Assembly (NCBI GenBank): GCA_964521085.1
Contig: CAZFPL010000004.1
Span: 68,565-132,564 of the forward strand
DNA length: 64,000 bases
Origin: JAFGKK01 sp964521085
GTDB lineage: Bacteria; Chloroflexota; Anaerolineae; Anaerolineales; RBG-16-64-43
Reading direction: 5' to 3'
A model generated the notes under the pieces. That model did no database searches. It was given only the letters and a program-made list of their open reading frames with translations, and was not told the origin of the DNA. Shown piece by piece: positions 27,118-35,245 of the stretch (its first letter is position 1; each line of letters opens with the position of its first letter). Made by a program: the position numbers and the translations under genes.

Positions 27118-27804
27118 ATGGATAGAAGAAAACAAATTGCAGTATATATCCTTTCGGACATCTCCCGGACTGCGGTAGTGGGTGTGCTGCTATTCTGGAT
27201 TGCCGGGAGACTCGATTGGTGGGCGGGCTGGGCTGCGCTATTGGCGATCCTGATTAATGCAGCGGCGGTATGGTAGATCGTCATACGTGTCCATCCGTCC
27301 TTGCCGGCGGAGCGCTTTTGGGGCCGCGCAGGTGTCAAGTCGTGGGATAACGCGATTGTCTTGGCCATAAAGATGGCGCAGGGGTTGCGATACGTCGTTT
27401 CCGCGCTGGATTACCGCAACGGTTGGACGGCCGGGTTTCCCGCCGGGCTGCCAATCGCGGGCTTCCTGGTTTGCCTCCTGGGCGCCTTCTTTTTTGTCTG
27501 GGCGATGGCCTCCAATAACTTCTTCTCGCAGAACGTGCGCGTCCAGATCGACCGCGGACACGCTGTCGCCACGGCCGGACCGTACCGGTTTATTCGTCAC
27601 CCCGGATACCTGGGATTGATCCTGTTTGAGTTGGGGAGTGCGGCCTTGCTCGGCTCCGTATGGGCGCTGATTCCCCTGGCGTTTTGCGTCCTATTCCCAA
27701 TCCTGCGCACCGCGCTCGAAGACCGCACGCTGCAAGCCGAGCTTCCCGGGTACGCCGAATTCGCCCAGCGGGTGCGGTACCGCCTGCTGCCGGGAATTTG
27801 GTAA
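27118..27804 (+). pseudogene. ICMT/PEMT-like membrane methyltransferase with an in-frame TAG
   Basis: A continuous frame from the ATG at 27118 to the TAA at 27802-27804, interrupted once by TAG at 27274-27276. Before the stop: LLFWIAGRLDWWAGW; after it: AGPYRFIRHPGYLGLILFE and EDRTLQAELPGYAEFAQRVRY. Both halves align along their whole length with the intact neighbour at 26306-26989. This is a duplicated gene that has lost its frame by one nonsense change. It is bracketed by two copies of an inverted-repeat element. Confidence 0.8.
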
Positions 27805-27817
27805 GAGAAAAAACTTA

Positions 27818-27895
27818 TCCACGGAGTGCACGGAGGAGCACGGAGTTTTTTCAATTATTATTATTTCCGTGACCCTCCGTGTCCTACGTGGATGA
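27818..27895. repeat. CCACGGAG-type inverted-repeat element, copy 2
   Basis: Starts TCCACGGAGTGCACGGAG and ends with CCGTGTCCTACGTGGA. Same architecture as 27001-27073 with a diverged A/T-rich middle. Confidence 0.8.
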
Positions 27896-27909
27896 AAATA
27901 AGTTGAGAG

Positions 27910-28536
27910 ATGATGAAACTCACGAACAATTGGAACAAATTCATCTACAAGCTTTGGTCTCCCATATACGATCCGCTGTTCAACCGGTTCTTTGTTTCGA
28001 CAGCTCGTAAACGATCCATCATAACTTTGGATTTACGGCGGGGCGAACGCGTCCTGCTCCTCGGCGTGGGGACGGGAGTGGATTTGACGCTCCTACCGGA
28101 GGGCGTCCGCGCACTGGGAATCGACCTCAGCCCGGAGATGCTGGCGCAGGCGCGCAGGAAGCTTCCGATCCCCGGGCGCGAGATCGAGCTGCGGGTGGGG
28201 GACGCGCAGGCGCAGCAGGTCGAGCCCGGTTTGTTCGATGCGGCGATCCTCCATCTGGTCCTGAGCGTCGTCCCGGACGGAGCCGCTTGTTTTCGCGAGG
28301 CGATGCGCGCGCTGCGGCCGGGCGGCCGGGCGGTGATCTTCGATAAATTTCAACCGGAGAAAGGGCGAATTACGGCCGGACGACGTCTGTTCAACATCAT
28401 CACGATGCTCATCGGAACGGATATCACCCGGCGGCTGAGCGACCTGACGGCCGGGACGAACATTCGCATTCTAAGCGACGAGCCGGCCCTCCTGGGCGGA
28501 GCATATCGGATCATCCTGGTGGAAAAAAATTCCTGA
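27910..28536 (+). CDS. PmtA-like class I SAM methyltransferase
   Basis: A 208-residue soluble methyltransferase. After a basic N-terminal segment (WNKFIYKLWSPIYDPLFNRFF) comes the SAM motif VLLLGVGTGVDLTLLP, then GIDLSPEMLAQARRK and ALRPGGRAVIFDKF. The N-terminal block and motif order resemble phosphatidylethanolamine N-methyltransferase PmtA and UbiE-type enzymes. With the many PEMT/ICMT-like membrane enzymes beside it, a role in lipid head-group or quinone methylation is plausible but not shown. Start has a modest GAGAG site. Confidence 0.7.
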   Translation: MMKLTNNWNKFIYKLWSPIYDPLFNRFFVSTARKRSIITLDLRRGERVLLLGVGTGVDLTLLPEGVRALGIDLSPEMLAQARRKLPIPGREIELRVGDAQAQQVEPGLFDAAILHLVLSVVPDGAACFREAMRALRPGGRAVIFDKFQPEKGRITAGRRLFNIITMLIGTDITRRLSDLTAGTNIRILSDEPALLGGAYRIILVEKNS

Positions 28537-28549
28537 ATGGAGAAACGAA

Positions 28550-29428
28550 ATGACGGCCGACAGTTTCCGCGATAAGGTTGCGATCGTCACCGGCGCGTCG
28601 AGCGGGATCGGCAAGGCGCTAGCACTTCGGCTGGCGGGGGAGGGCGCTTGGGTGGTACTTGCCGCCAGGAACGCCGAACGCCTGCAGACACTGGCGGAGG
28701 AATGCCGCATGCTCGGCGGGAAAGCCGAGGCCGTCCCGACCGACGTGACCGACGAAGCGCAATGCAAGGCGCTGGTCGGGCGGGCGAAGGAGACCTTCGG
28801 GCGGATCGACATGCTGATCAACAACGCCGGCATGTCCGTCGCCGGCCGGTTCGACGAACTCCCGGATCTGCGGCTGTTCCACTATGTGATGAATGTTAAT
28901 TTCTTCGGCGCATTAGCCTGCTGTTACCATGCATTGCCCCACCTGCGCGAGACGCAGGGGCGGATTGTGAATGTTTCCAGCCTGGGCGGACTGCTCACCA
29001 TCCCATACAACACCTCCTACTGCGCCAGTAAGTTCGCGCTGCAGGGCTTTTCGGATTCGCTGCGGATGGACCTCACGGACAGCGGCGTGAGCGTCACGGT
29101 GATTTCGCCCTACTGGGTGGTGACGGAATTTCACGAACATTATCTCGACAAGGACGGGAAGGAAAAAGGTCCTTCGGGTCGGAAGGTCTACACCGAAAAG
29201 ATGATGACCGCCGAGCGGTGCGCACAGATCATCCTGCAGGCGGCGCGGCAAAGGAAACGCGAAGTGCTGATGGGTCCCGGCCGGTGGGGCATGCTGCTAC
29301 GCTGGATCGCGCCATCCATGATCGACAAGATCACGATCGACGCTATCATGCGTCCGGTTGCGAAGCGGGTATCGGACCATAGACCATCGGCAATCGATAA
29401 AAAACCGACGATTGAGAGGCGGCCATGA
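28550..29428 (+). CDS. short-chain dehydrogenase/reductase (SDR)
   Basis: A 292-residue classical SDR. Cofactor loop VTGASSGIGKALALRL, the LINNAGMSVAG block, catalytic Ser in VNVSSLGGLL and the YCASKFALQGF Tyr/Lys pair are all present. The C-terminal extension includes a hydrophobic-basic stretch. The last 17 or so residues (from SDHRPSAIDKK onward) are encoded by a copy of the dispersed CCATAGACCATCG-type repeat, so the native C-terminus may have been replaced or extended. The stop overlaps the next start by four bases (ATGA). Confidence 0.85.
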   Translation: MTADSFRDKVAIVTGASSGIGKALALRLAGEGAWVVLAARNAERLQTLAEECRMLGGKAEAVPTDVTDEAQCKALVGRAKETFGRIDMLINNAGMSVAGRFDELPDLRLFHYVMNVNFFGALACCYHALPHLRETQGRIVNVSSLGGLLTIPYNTSYCASKFALQGFSDSLRMDLTDSGVSVTVISPYWVVTEFHEHYLDKDGKEKGPSGRKVYTEKMMTAERCAQIILQAARQRKREVLMGPGRWGMLLRWIAPSMIDKITIDAIMRPVAKRVSDHRPSAIDKKPTIERRP

Positions 29429-30366
29429 ATGCAGACAACGCAAAGATCCTGGTCATCGGCGCCGGGGTGAACGGCTCGGCGTGCGCGACCATATTGCACC
29501 ACAGCGGAATCGATGTGACCGTGCTGGCGCGCGGGCAGCGCTGCGTCGACATCCGTGACGAAGGGATCATCATCGAAAACCCGTTGAATGGAAAACGGAC
29601 CGTGGCGGTCGTGCCGGTCGTCGACCGGCTGGCGCCGGATGACTTCTATGATTACATCTTCGTCATCATGCGGAAAAACCAGGCCCTGGAACTGCTGCCG
29701 GTTCTGGTTCGGAACCGCTCCCCGAACATCGTCTTTATGGGAAACACGCTCACAGGGCCCGAGTGTTATACCGATGTGTTGGGAAAGGAACGTGTTATGC
29801 TGGGCTCGGTGTACGCCGGTGGAAGGCGCGAGGGCAAGATTATCCGGGCGATCGTTCCCAACCGGATCCCGGTGCCGTTCGGCGAACCGGACGGGTCGGT
29901 CTCTCCGCGGCTGAAACTCCTGGCGGCGGCGCTCAACCGGGGAATTTCGAGGGCGGAGATTTCGACCCGGATCGTGGACCGACTGATCACCCATGCCGCG
30001 GTGATCCCCCCGCTCGGCGACCTCGTGATCAAGCATGGATGCGATACCCGCGCCCTGGCGAAATCCACCGACGATCTTTATCTCATGGTGGATGCGATGC
30101 GCGAATCGTATGCGGTGATCCAGGCCTGCGGGTACCGGATCGAACCGGCCGGCGAGCGTTCCCTGCTGATCACCCCCCGTTTCCTCCTGGCGGCCCTGTT
30201 CCGGATCCTCTTTTCCACGAAGTTCGGGGAAGTCGGTATCGCCTACCACGTTTCCCAGGCGCCCGATGAAATGCGACATCTTTCCCGTGAATTGAGCGTC
30301 CTAGTGGACAAATCGGGCCTGGCGGTTCCCGCCCTGCGTTCGGTGCTGGCGCTGCAGGCGCCATAG
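29425..30366 (+). CDS. ketopantoate-reductase-like oxidoreductase (PanE/ApbA fold)
   Basis: A 313-residue protein with the N-terminal NAD(P) site ILVIGAGVNGSACATILHHSG and the family pattern VLARGQRCVDIRDEGIIIE. The second domain is helical. True PanE reduces ketopantoate in pantothenate synthesis, but no other pantothenate gene is nearby and the second domain is diverged, so the substrate is open. It is coupled to the SDR by a 4-base overlap. It is the intact paralogue of 25311-26240 and ends the cluster; a strong terminator follows. Confidence 0.75.
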   Translation: MNADNAKILVIGAGVNGSACATILHHSGIDVTVLARGQRCVDIRDEGIIIENPLNGKRTVAVVPVVDRLAPDDFYDYIFVIMRKNQALELLPVLVRNRSPNIVFMGNTLTGPECYTDVLGKERVMLGSVYAGGRREGKIIRAIVPNRIPVPFGEPDGSVSPRLKLLAAALNRGISRAEISTRIVDRLITHAAVIPPLGDLVIKHGCDTRALAKSTDDLYLMVDAMRESYAVIQACGYRIEPAGERSLLITPRFLLAALFRILFSTKFGEVGIAYHVSQAPDEMRHLSRELSVLVDKSGLAVPALRSVLALQAP

Positions 30367-30383
30367 GATCGATCCCCATCCTG

Positions 30384-30450
30384 TGAAAGACCGGCGCGGT
30401 TCCGTCATCCCCGCGTGAACTTGGCGGGGACGGACCGCGGCGGTCTTTTC
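30384..30450 (+). terminator. strong terminator closing the methyltransferase cluster
   Basis: A long two-part stem: GAAAGACCGGCGCGG pairs with CCGCGGCGGTCTTTT, enclosing an inner stem TCCGTCATCCCCGC / GCGGGGACGGA. Ends in a T-rich run. Confidence 0.8.
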
Positions 30451-30519
30451 ACGCGGGGATTTTTCCCCCTTTTCGTGTAGAGGTAAAATCGGCGGAGACC
30501 CAATTAGGGAGGAAAAACC

Positions 30520-31500
30520 ATGTTCCTCAAACGTCGTTCAGCAAGCGTGATTTTCGGGCTGTTCATGCTGGCCGTTGCGGCCGTCCCCCTCCAAACCGTC
30601 CGGGCCGACATGGCCCCCAAGCCCACAATGGAATTCGAGTTCGTGTACGAGATCTCGCCGGCGCCATCGATTGTCTCCGGGATCCAGGAGGAATGCGGCG
30701 AGGCGGACTGTTTAAATGCCTATCTTCTGCAGAAAGGTGGGCCGCAGCAGTTCACCTGCACCAGGACGGATTGCTTTTCCGTGGCCTATTCCTATTCGGA
30801 ATTTCAACGATTAAAAATCACTTTTTCCGACGGGATTACTCGCCAAAGCAACGTATTCAGCAACAAATACCTCAGCAACACATACCTGGTAACCGTCAGG
30901 GAAACAGATCTGCTGATTGCGCAACGCTGGAGCGGGCCCGCACTGTTTTCTTCCTATGACGACGGCTACGGCAGCGGGACCTATTCTTTGATTATTAATT
31001 CCATATTCCTGTGTATATTTTCCATCCCGGTCTTCCTCGTGCCGGGTTGCCTTATGATCCTGATTGCCGTTCGCTCCACCGGCTTTAGAAATTCCTGGGC
31101 TGCGTACATTTCGGCGTGGTTGTTATCCCTGCTGGCCATAGGCATTTATTCGATGACGCCTTTTATATTCGAAGGTTTGTTGGCTACTCTGGTAATCGAA
31201 ATAGCCCTCGCCGTCGGATATGTGTTATGGCGCAAACGTCAGATGGTCTTGCTCCTCACCGTCGTGGCAATAATGAATCTCCTAACCCGTCCCCTGCTTG
31301 CGTATTTTGTGGGGGCATTTTATGACCTAAGGGCTGCGCACCTGATTTGGATCCTGTTGGGGGAAATCCTGGTCTGGATCGCTGAGGCGTGCATCCTGGC
31401 GCTTGCCTTGCGGAAGGAGACAGGCTTCCGGGAGGCATCGTCGCTCAGCTTGGTTTTAAACGCGGCCAGCTTCGGGATCGGATTGTTGCTGCCGTTCTAG
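30520..31500 (+). CDS. exported-domain membrane protein, unknown function
   Basis: A 326-residue protein with a signal peptide (FGLFMLAVAAVPLQTVRADMAPKP split at about Ala29). It has an extracellular domain with two cysteine pairs (EECGEADC and CTRTDC), and five to six C-terminal helices including MNLLTRPLLAYF and a late acidic helix LGEILVWIAEACILAL. The interrupted gene at 59512-60357 has the same plan and matching blocks (NLLTLPLF, then a SVIANAISYLAGE-like end). I know no function for this family. GGGAGG precedes the ATG; bracketed by terminators on both sides. Confidence 0.7.
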   Translation: MFLKRRSASVIFGLFMLAVAAVPLQTVRADMAPKPTMEFEFVYEISPAPSIVSGIQEECGEADCLNAYLLQKGGPQQFTCTRTDCFSVAYSYSEFQRLKITFSDGITRQSNVFSNKYLSNTYLVTVRETDLLIAQRWSGPALFSSYDDGYGSGTYSLIINSIFLCIFSIPVFLVPGCLMILIAVRSTGFRNSWAAYISAWLLSLLAIGIYSMTPFIFEGLLATLVIEIALAVGYVLWRKRQMVLLLTVVAIMNLLTRPLLAYFVGAFYDLRAAHLIWILLGEILVWIAEACILALALRKETGFREASSLSLVLNAASFGIGLLLPF

Positions 31501-31517
31501 AAACCGGTTTTCAAGCA

Positions 31518-31553
31518 GACCGACGCGGTCTTTAGGACCGCGTCGGTCATTTA
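31518..31553 (+). terminator. rho-independent terminator
   Basis: Perfect 13-base stem GACCGACGCGGTC / GACCGCGTCGGTC with a five-base loop and a T-rich tail, 17 bases after the membrane-protein stop codon. Confidence 0.85.
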
Positions 31554-31598
31554 TTGCCTCCCTCGATCTGGCGTGCTTCCCTGAATCGTAGTATCCTG

Positions 31599-31626
31599 CC
31601 TCCCGACCGACCGGTCGGTCGGGAGG
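31599..31626. promoter_or_regulatory. 28-bp perfect palindrome, likely TetR operator
   Basis: A perfect palindrome centred between 31612 and 31613, built on ACCGACCGGTCGGT with GGGAGG arms. It overlaps the ribosome site of the TetR gene that starts at 31633. GACCGACC-type palindromes are common TetR-family operators, so autorepression is expected. Confidence 0.75.
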
Positions 31627-31632
31627 TGAGCC

Positions 31633-32211
31633 ATGATGACAACCGACACACGCGAAAAAATCCTTCAAGCGGCGGCCAAGTTATTCGTCCGCCAGGGGTA
31701 TACGGCCACCTCGGTCAATCAGATTTCAAAGGAAGCCGGGATCGGGAAAGCCACCGTCTACCATCATTTTCCCGACAAGCAAGCCATCGCCTATTCGCTC
31801 CTCGATCGAAGCTCGTATCGGGTCCGGGACGCCCTCTCGGAGGTAAGCGCCGAAGCCGACCCGCGCCGGAGGATCGAGGCCATTGCCGGTGCCGCCATCC
31901 GTCTGCGCGACGAATCGTTCGACCTCTTCCAGGTGATCCGGCGCGAGGTTCCCGACAGCCGGGCCCGGCTGCACACGCAGCTGGCCGCCATCCTGCTCGG
32001 CTACACGACTCAGGTGACGAATGCGATCCAGGCGGGGATCGGGCAGGGGATCTTCCGCCCCGTAGATCCGTCGATGGCGGCGCGCGCTCTCCTGACCATG
32101 GTGACGGGCTTGTATGTGCAGATCTATCTAAGCGGCAACCGGTTCGCGGATCCGGAAAAAATGTTGCATTCCATGCTGGAGATATTCTTCAAGGGAATCG
32201 AATCCCCGTAG
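31633..32211 (+). CDS. TetR family transcriptional regulator
   Basis: A 192-residue repressor. The N-terminal helix-turn-helix (REKILQAAAKLFVRQGY, then ISKEAGIGKATVYHHFPDKQAI) is typical of TetR. The C-terminal ligand-binding region is helical and unassigned. The start at 31633 is set by GGGAGGTG, which is the right arm of the operator palindrome, so repressor binding would also block translation start. The PEP-utilising kinase gene 56 bases downstream is the likely target. Confidence 0.9.
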   Translation: MMTTDTREKILQAAAKLFVRQGYTATSVNQISKEAGIGKATVYHHFPDKQAIAYSLLDRSSYRVRDALSEVSAEADPRRRIEAIAGAAIRLRDESFDLFQVIRREVPDSRARLHTQLAAILLGYTTQVTNAIQAGIGQGIFRPVDPSMAARALLTMVTGLYVQIYLSGNRFADPEKMLHSMLEIFFKGIESP

Positions 32212-32267
32212 TGGGCATACGGAATCCCAAAAAGGTTGGAAGGCGTACGGATTAGAAAGGAATATCC

Positions 32268-34988
32268 ATGAACTGGATACGAAATCTCTCCGAATTGACC
32301 CATGCGGATCTCCCTGCCGCCGGCGGCAAAGCGGCCAACCTGGGCGAACTGATCCGAGGCGGAATGCCGGTGCCGCCGGGATTTTGTATCTTGACCGACG
32401 CCTACCGGGAAGCCGTGCGGCGGAACGATCTGGAGGGGAAGATCCGCGGGATCCTCGCCGGCATCCCGCGGCCTGAACCGGAGCCGCTGGAATCCGCCGC
32501 CGAAAAAATCCGCGCGCTGTTTCTATCCTGCTCCATCCCGCAGGAGATCGCGGAGGAAATCCGCGCCGCCTATCGGGAACTCGATCCGGCGGGGGATGCC
32601 GCGGTCGCCGTGCGCTCCTCGGCCACGGCCGAGGATCTGCCGGAAATGAGTTTCGCCGGCCAGCAGGAAACCTTCCTCAACGTTATCGGTACGGATTCGC
32701 TGCTGCGGTCGGTCGTGGAGTGCTGGGCCAGCCTGTGGACGGCGCGCGCGATCGGTTATCGGATGCGCAACGCGGTCCCGGCGGAGGGTCTCGCGCTGGC
32801 CGTTGCCGTACAACGCATGATCCCATCGGAATGCTCGGGGGTGCTCTTCACCGCCAATCCGCTCAGCGGCAGCCGGCGTGAAACCGTCATCGACGCGACC
32901 TTCGGCCTGGGGGAAGCACTGGTGGGGGGGAAGGTCGAACCGGACCATTATGTCGTCCGCGCGGCGGACGGGTGCATTCTCTCCAAAATGCTGGGCGCCA
33001 AGGCGCTCCAGATCCGCGGCCGGGCCGGCGGCGGGACGGAGTCGAGCGAGCAGAATTCGGCCTCGCAGCAGGCGCTCGGCGACGGGCAGATCATCGAACT
33101 GGCGCGGCTCGGGGAGCGGGCGCGGGCGCTCTTCGCCGATCCGCAGGATATCGAATGGGCGCTTGCGGAGGGTAAATTCCACCTCGTGCAATCGCGGCCG
33201 ATCACCTCGCTCTTCCCGGTCCCGGAAAATCTTTCTTCCGAGAAACCGCATGTGCTGTTCTCCTTCGCCGCCGTGCAGGGCATGCTGGATCCGATCACCC
33301 CGATCGGCCGTGATTCCATGATGCAGATGTTCGCCGCCGGCGCCGGTTTGTTCGGCGTGCGCGCGACCGCCGAAACCCAGAAGGTCCTCTATGCGGCCGG
33401 CGAGAGATTATGGATTAATTTCACGCCCGTCCTGAAGAACTCCATCGGACGGCGGATTGTGCCGGTCGTCCTGGGTATGGTGGAGCCGACCGTTGGACAG
33501 GCGGTGAAGCTGATTTGGAACGAACCGTGCTTCCGGCCCGGGCGGTCCGGCATCCGCCCGCAGGCCGCGGTCCGGCTGGCGCGCTTCCTCCTTCCCATGG
33601 GGGTCAATGTCGCGCTGAACCTCCTCGCTCCACGCAGGCGTCGGGAGTACATCGTCGCCAACGGAGAACGCGTGCTGGCGCTGATGGATCGACGCAGCGC
33701 GGCGGTGATGGGCGACCGCCGGCAGAGGCTGTCGGCGCAGATCAACCTCCTGCCGGACCTCTTGGCGGATCGCCTTCCCTCATCGCTGATCCTTTTCGTA
33801 TCGGGCGTGGCGGCGGGCATGGCTTCCTGGAACATCCTCAATATGATCGCCCGCAAAGCGATGGACGATCCGGCGGCCCGGGCGGAAGTGCACGATCTCA
33901 TTCTCCAGGTGACGCGCGGGATGCCCTACAACCCGACGACGGAAATGGATCTGGCGCTGTGGGAGATGGCCAAGACCGTCCGGCGCGACCCGGATTCCCG
34001 CCGGGTGGTGGAGGAGGGAAGTGCGCCGGAGCTTGCCGCGCGCTACCGGGAAGGAAAATTACCAGCGGCGGTCACGCAGGCAGCGGGTCGTTTTCTGCAA
34101 AAATACGGCGGGCGCGGATTGGGCGAGATCGACCTCGGGCGCACGCGCTGGGCTGAGGATCCGACCCACGTGTTCGAGATGCTGATCAATTACCTGCAGA
34201 TCGAAGACGAATCCCGGGCGCCGGATGCGGTCTTCGCGCGGAGTGCGGCGTCGGCGGCGGAGGCGGTGGAAAAACTTGCGGCCGCGGTCGGAAAGACGCG
34301 CGGCGGGTGGATCAAGGCGCGGCTGGTGCGGTTCTTCGCGGGGCGGGCGCGCCAGCTGATGGGCGCGCGCGAGAGCCCGAAGTTCTTCGCGGTGCGGATG
34401 ATGCATGTCATCCATCGCGGAATGCTCGAGCTCGGGCGCGAATTCGCCGCCGCCGGCGAGCTGGCGCGCGCGGATGACCTGTTCTACCTGAGCATCGCGG
34501 AGATCCGGGCGTTTGCCGGGCGCGAAGCGAGGCCCTGGCGCGAAACGATCGCCGGGCGCCGGAGCGCCTACGAACGCGAATTGCGCAGGCGGCAGATCCC
34601 GCGCCTCCTGATCAGCGACGGGCGCGCTTTTTACGAAGGCATCGCCGCCCGAGAGGGAGATTCCGAAAACCGAATGGCCGGCAGCCCGGTCTCGCCGGGA
34701 ATTGCGGAGGGAAGGGTGCATGTGGTCCTGGACCCGCGCCAGGCGAACCTGCAGCCGGGGGAAATCCTCGTCTGCCCGGGGACCGATCCCTCGTGGACGC
34801 CGCTCTTCCTTTCGGCCGGCGCGCTGGTTATGGAAACAGGCGGGATGATGACCCACGGATCGGTCGTGGCCCGCGAATACGGAATCCCAGGTGTGGTCGG
34901 CGTCCATAATGCGACGACCCGCCTCAAGACCGGCCAGCGGGTGCGGGTGGATGGATCGAAGGGAATCGTCGAAGTTTTGGATCAGTAA
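32268..34988 (+). CDS. PEP-synthase/rifampin-phosphotransferase-like dikinase
   Basis: A 906-residue enzyme of the PEP synthase superfamily. An N-terminal ATP-grasp domain (AAGGKAANLGELIRGGMPVPPGF; SSATAEDLPEMSFAGQQETFLN) is followed by a long middle domain. A C-terminal swivel domain carries the phosphohistidine in GGMMTHGSVVAREYGIPGVVGV. The absence of a C-terminal PEP/pyruvate TIM barrel and the size of about 900 residues match rifampin phosphotransferases better than true PEP synthase. Those inactivate rifamycins by transferring the beta-phosphate of ATP. The middle domain is too diverged to assign a substrate. The TetR gene upstream fits inducible drug or metabolite modification. Confidence 0.75.
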   Translation: MNWIRNLSELTHADLPAAGGKAANLGELIRGGMPVPPGFCILTDAYREAVRRNDLEGKIRGILAGIPRPEPEPLESAAEKIRALFLSCSIPQEIAEEIRAAYRELDPAGDAAVAVRSSATAEDLPEMSFAGQQETFLNVIGTDSLLRSVVECWASLWTARAIGYRMRNAVPAEGLALAVAVQRMIPSECSGVLFTANPLSGSRRETVIDATFGLGEALVGGKVEPDHYVVRAADGCILSKMLGAKALQIRGRAGGGTESSEQNSASQQALGDGQIIELARLGERARALFADPQDIEWALAEGKFHLVQSRPITSLFPVPENLSSEKPHVLFSFAAVQGMLDPITPIGRDSMMQMFAAGAGLFGVRATAETQKVLYAAGERLWINFTPVLKNSIGRRIVPVVLGMVEPTVGQAVKLIWNEPCFRPGRSGIRPQAAVRLARFLLPMGVNVALNLLAPRRRREYIVANGERVLALMDRRSAAVMGDRRQRLSAQINLLPDLLADRLPSSLILFVSGVAAGMASWNILNMIARKAMDDPAARAEVHDLILQVTRGMPYNPTTEMDLALWEMAKTVRRDPDSRRVVEEGSAPELAARYREGKLPAAVTQAAGRFLQKYGGRGLGEIDLGRTRWAEDPTHVFEMLINYLQIEDESRAPDAVFARSAASAAEAVEKLAAAVGKTRGGWIKARLVRFFAGRARQLMGARESPKFFAVRMMHVIHRGMLELGREFAAAGELARADDLFYLSIAEIRAFAGREARPWRETIAGRRSAYERELRRRQIPRLLISDGRAFYEGIAAREGDSENRMAGSPVSPGIAEGRVHVVLDPRQANLQPGEILVCPGTDPSWTPLFLSAGALVMETGGMMTHGSVVAREYGIPGVVGVHNATTRLKTGQRVRVDGSKGIVEVLDQ

Positions 34989-35038
34989 AAATGGAAAGTG
35001 GGTTGTAGGGAAACTCCATCCGAGGCTGTGGAAAATCC

Positions 35039-35227
35039 GACCATAGACCATGGACCATCGACCATAGTCGATTTATTGCTGCGAAGGAATTGGCTTGAAG
35101 TATGCGGTACGGCAATTCAACGCAGGGATCGATACGACAAACATAGAAAGATTGAATGTGCAGGAAAGGCCGATTCAATCGTAGAGTAGAATCGACGATA
35201 GTCCATGGTCGATGGTCGACAGTCGAA
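35039..35227. repeat. two NATGGTC heptamer arrays in the gap before the EstB-like gene
   Basis: GACCATA/GACCATG/GACCATC heptamers at 35039-35072 run in one direction, and GTCCATGGTCGATGGTC-type units at 35191-35227 in the other. No gene is visible between 34989 and 35245. Confidence 0.75.
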
Positions 35228-35245
35228 CGCCATCCGAGGTGAGAA

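Noticed and set aside
25497..27276. UAG recoding (for example pyrrolysine or glutamine)
   Set aside because: Intact genes here, such as those ending at 8340, 26989, 31500 and 56181, use TAG as a normal stop. prfA looks functional and no Pyl-type genes are present.
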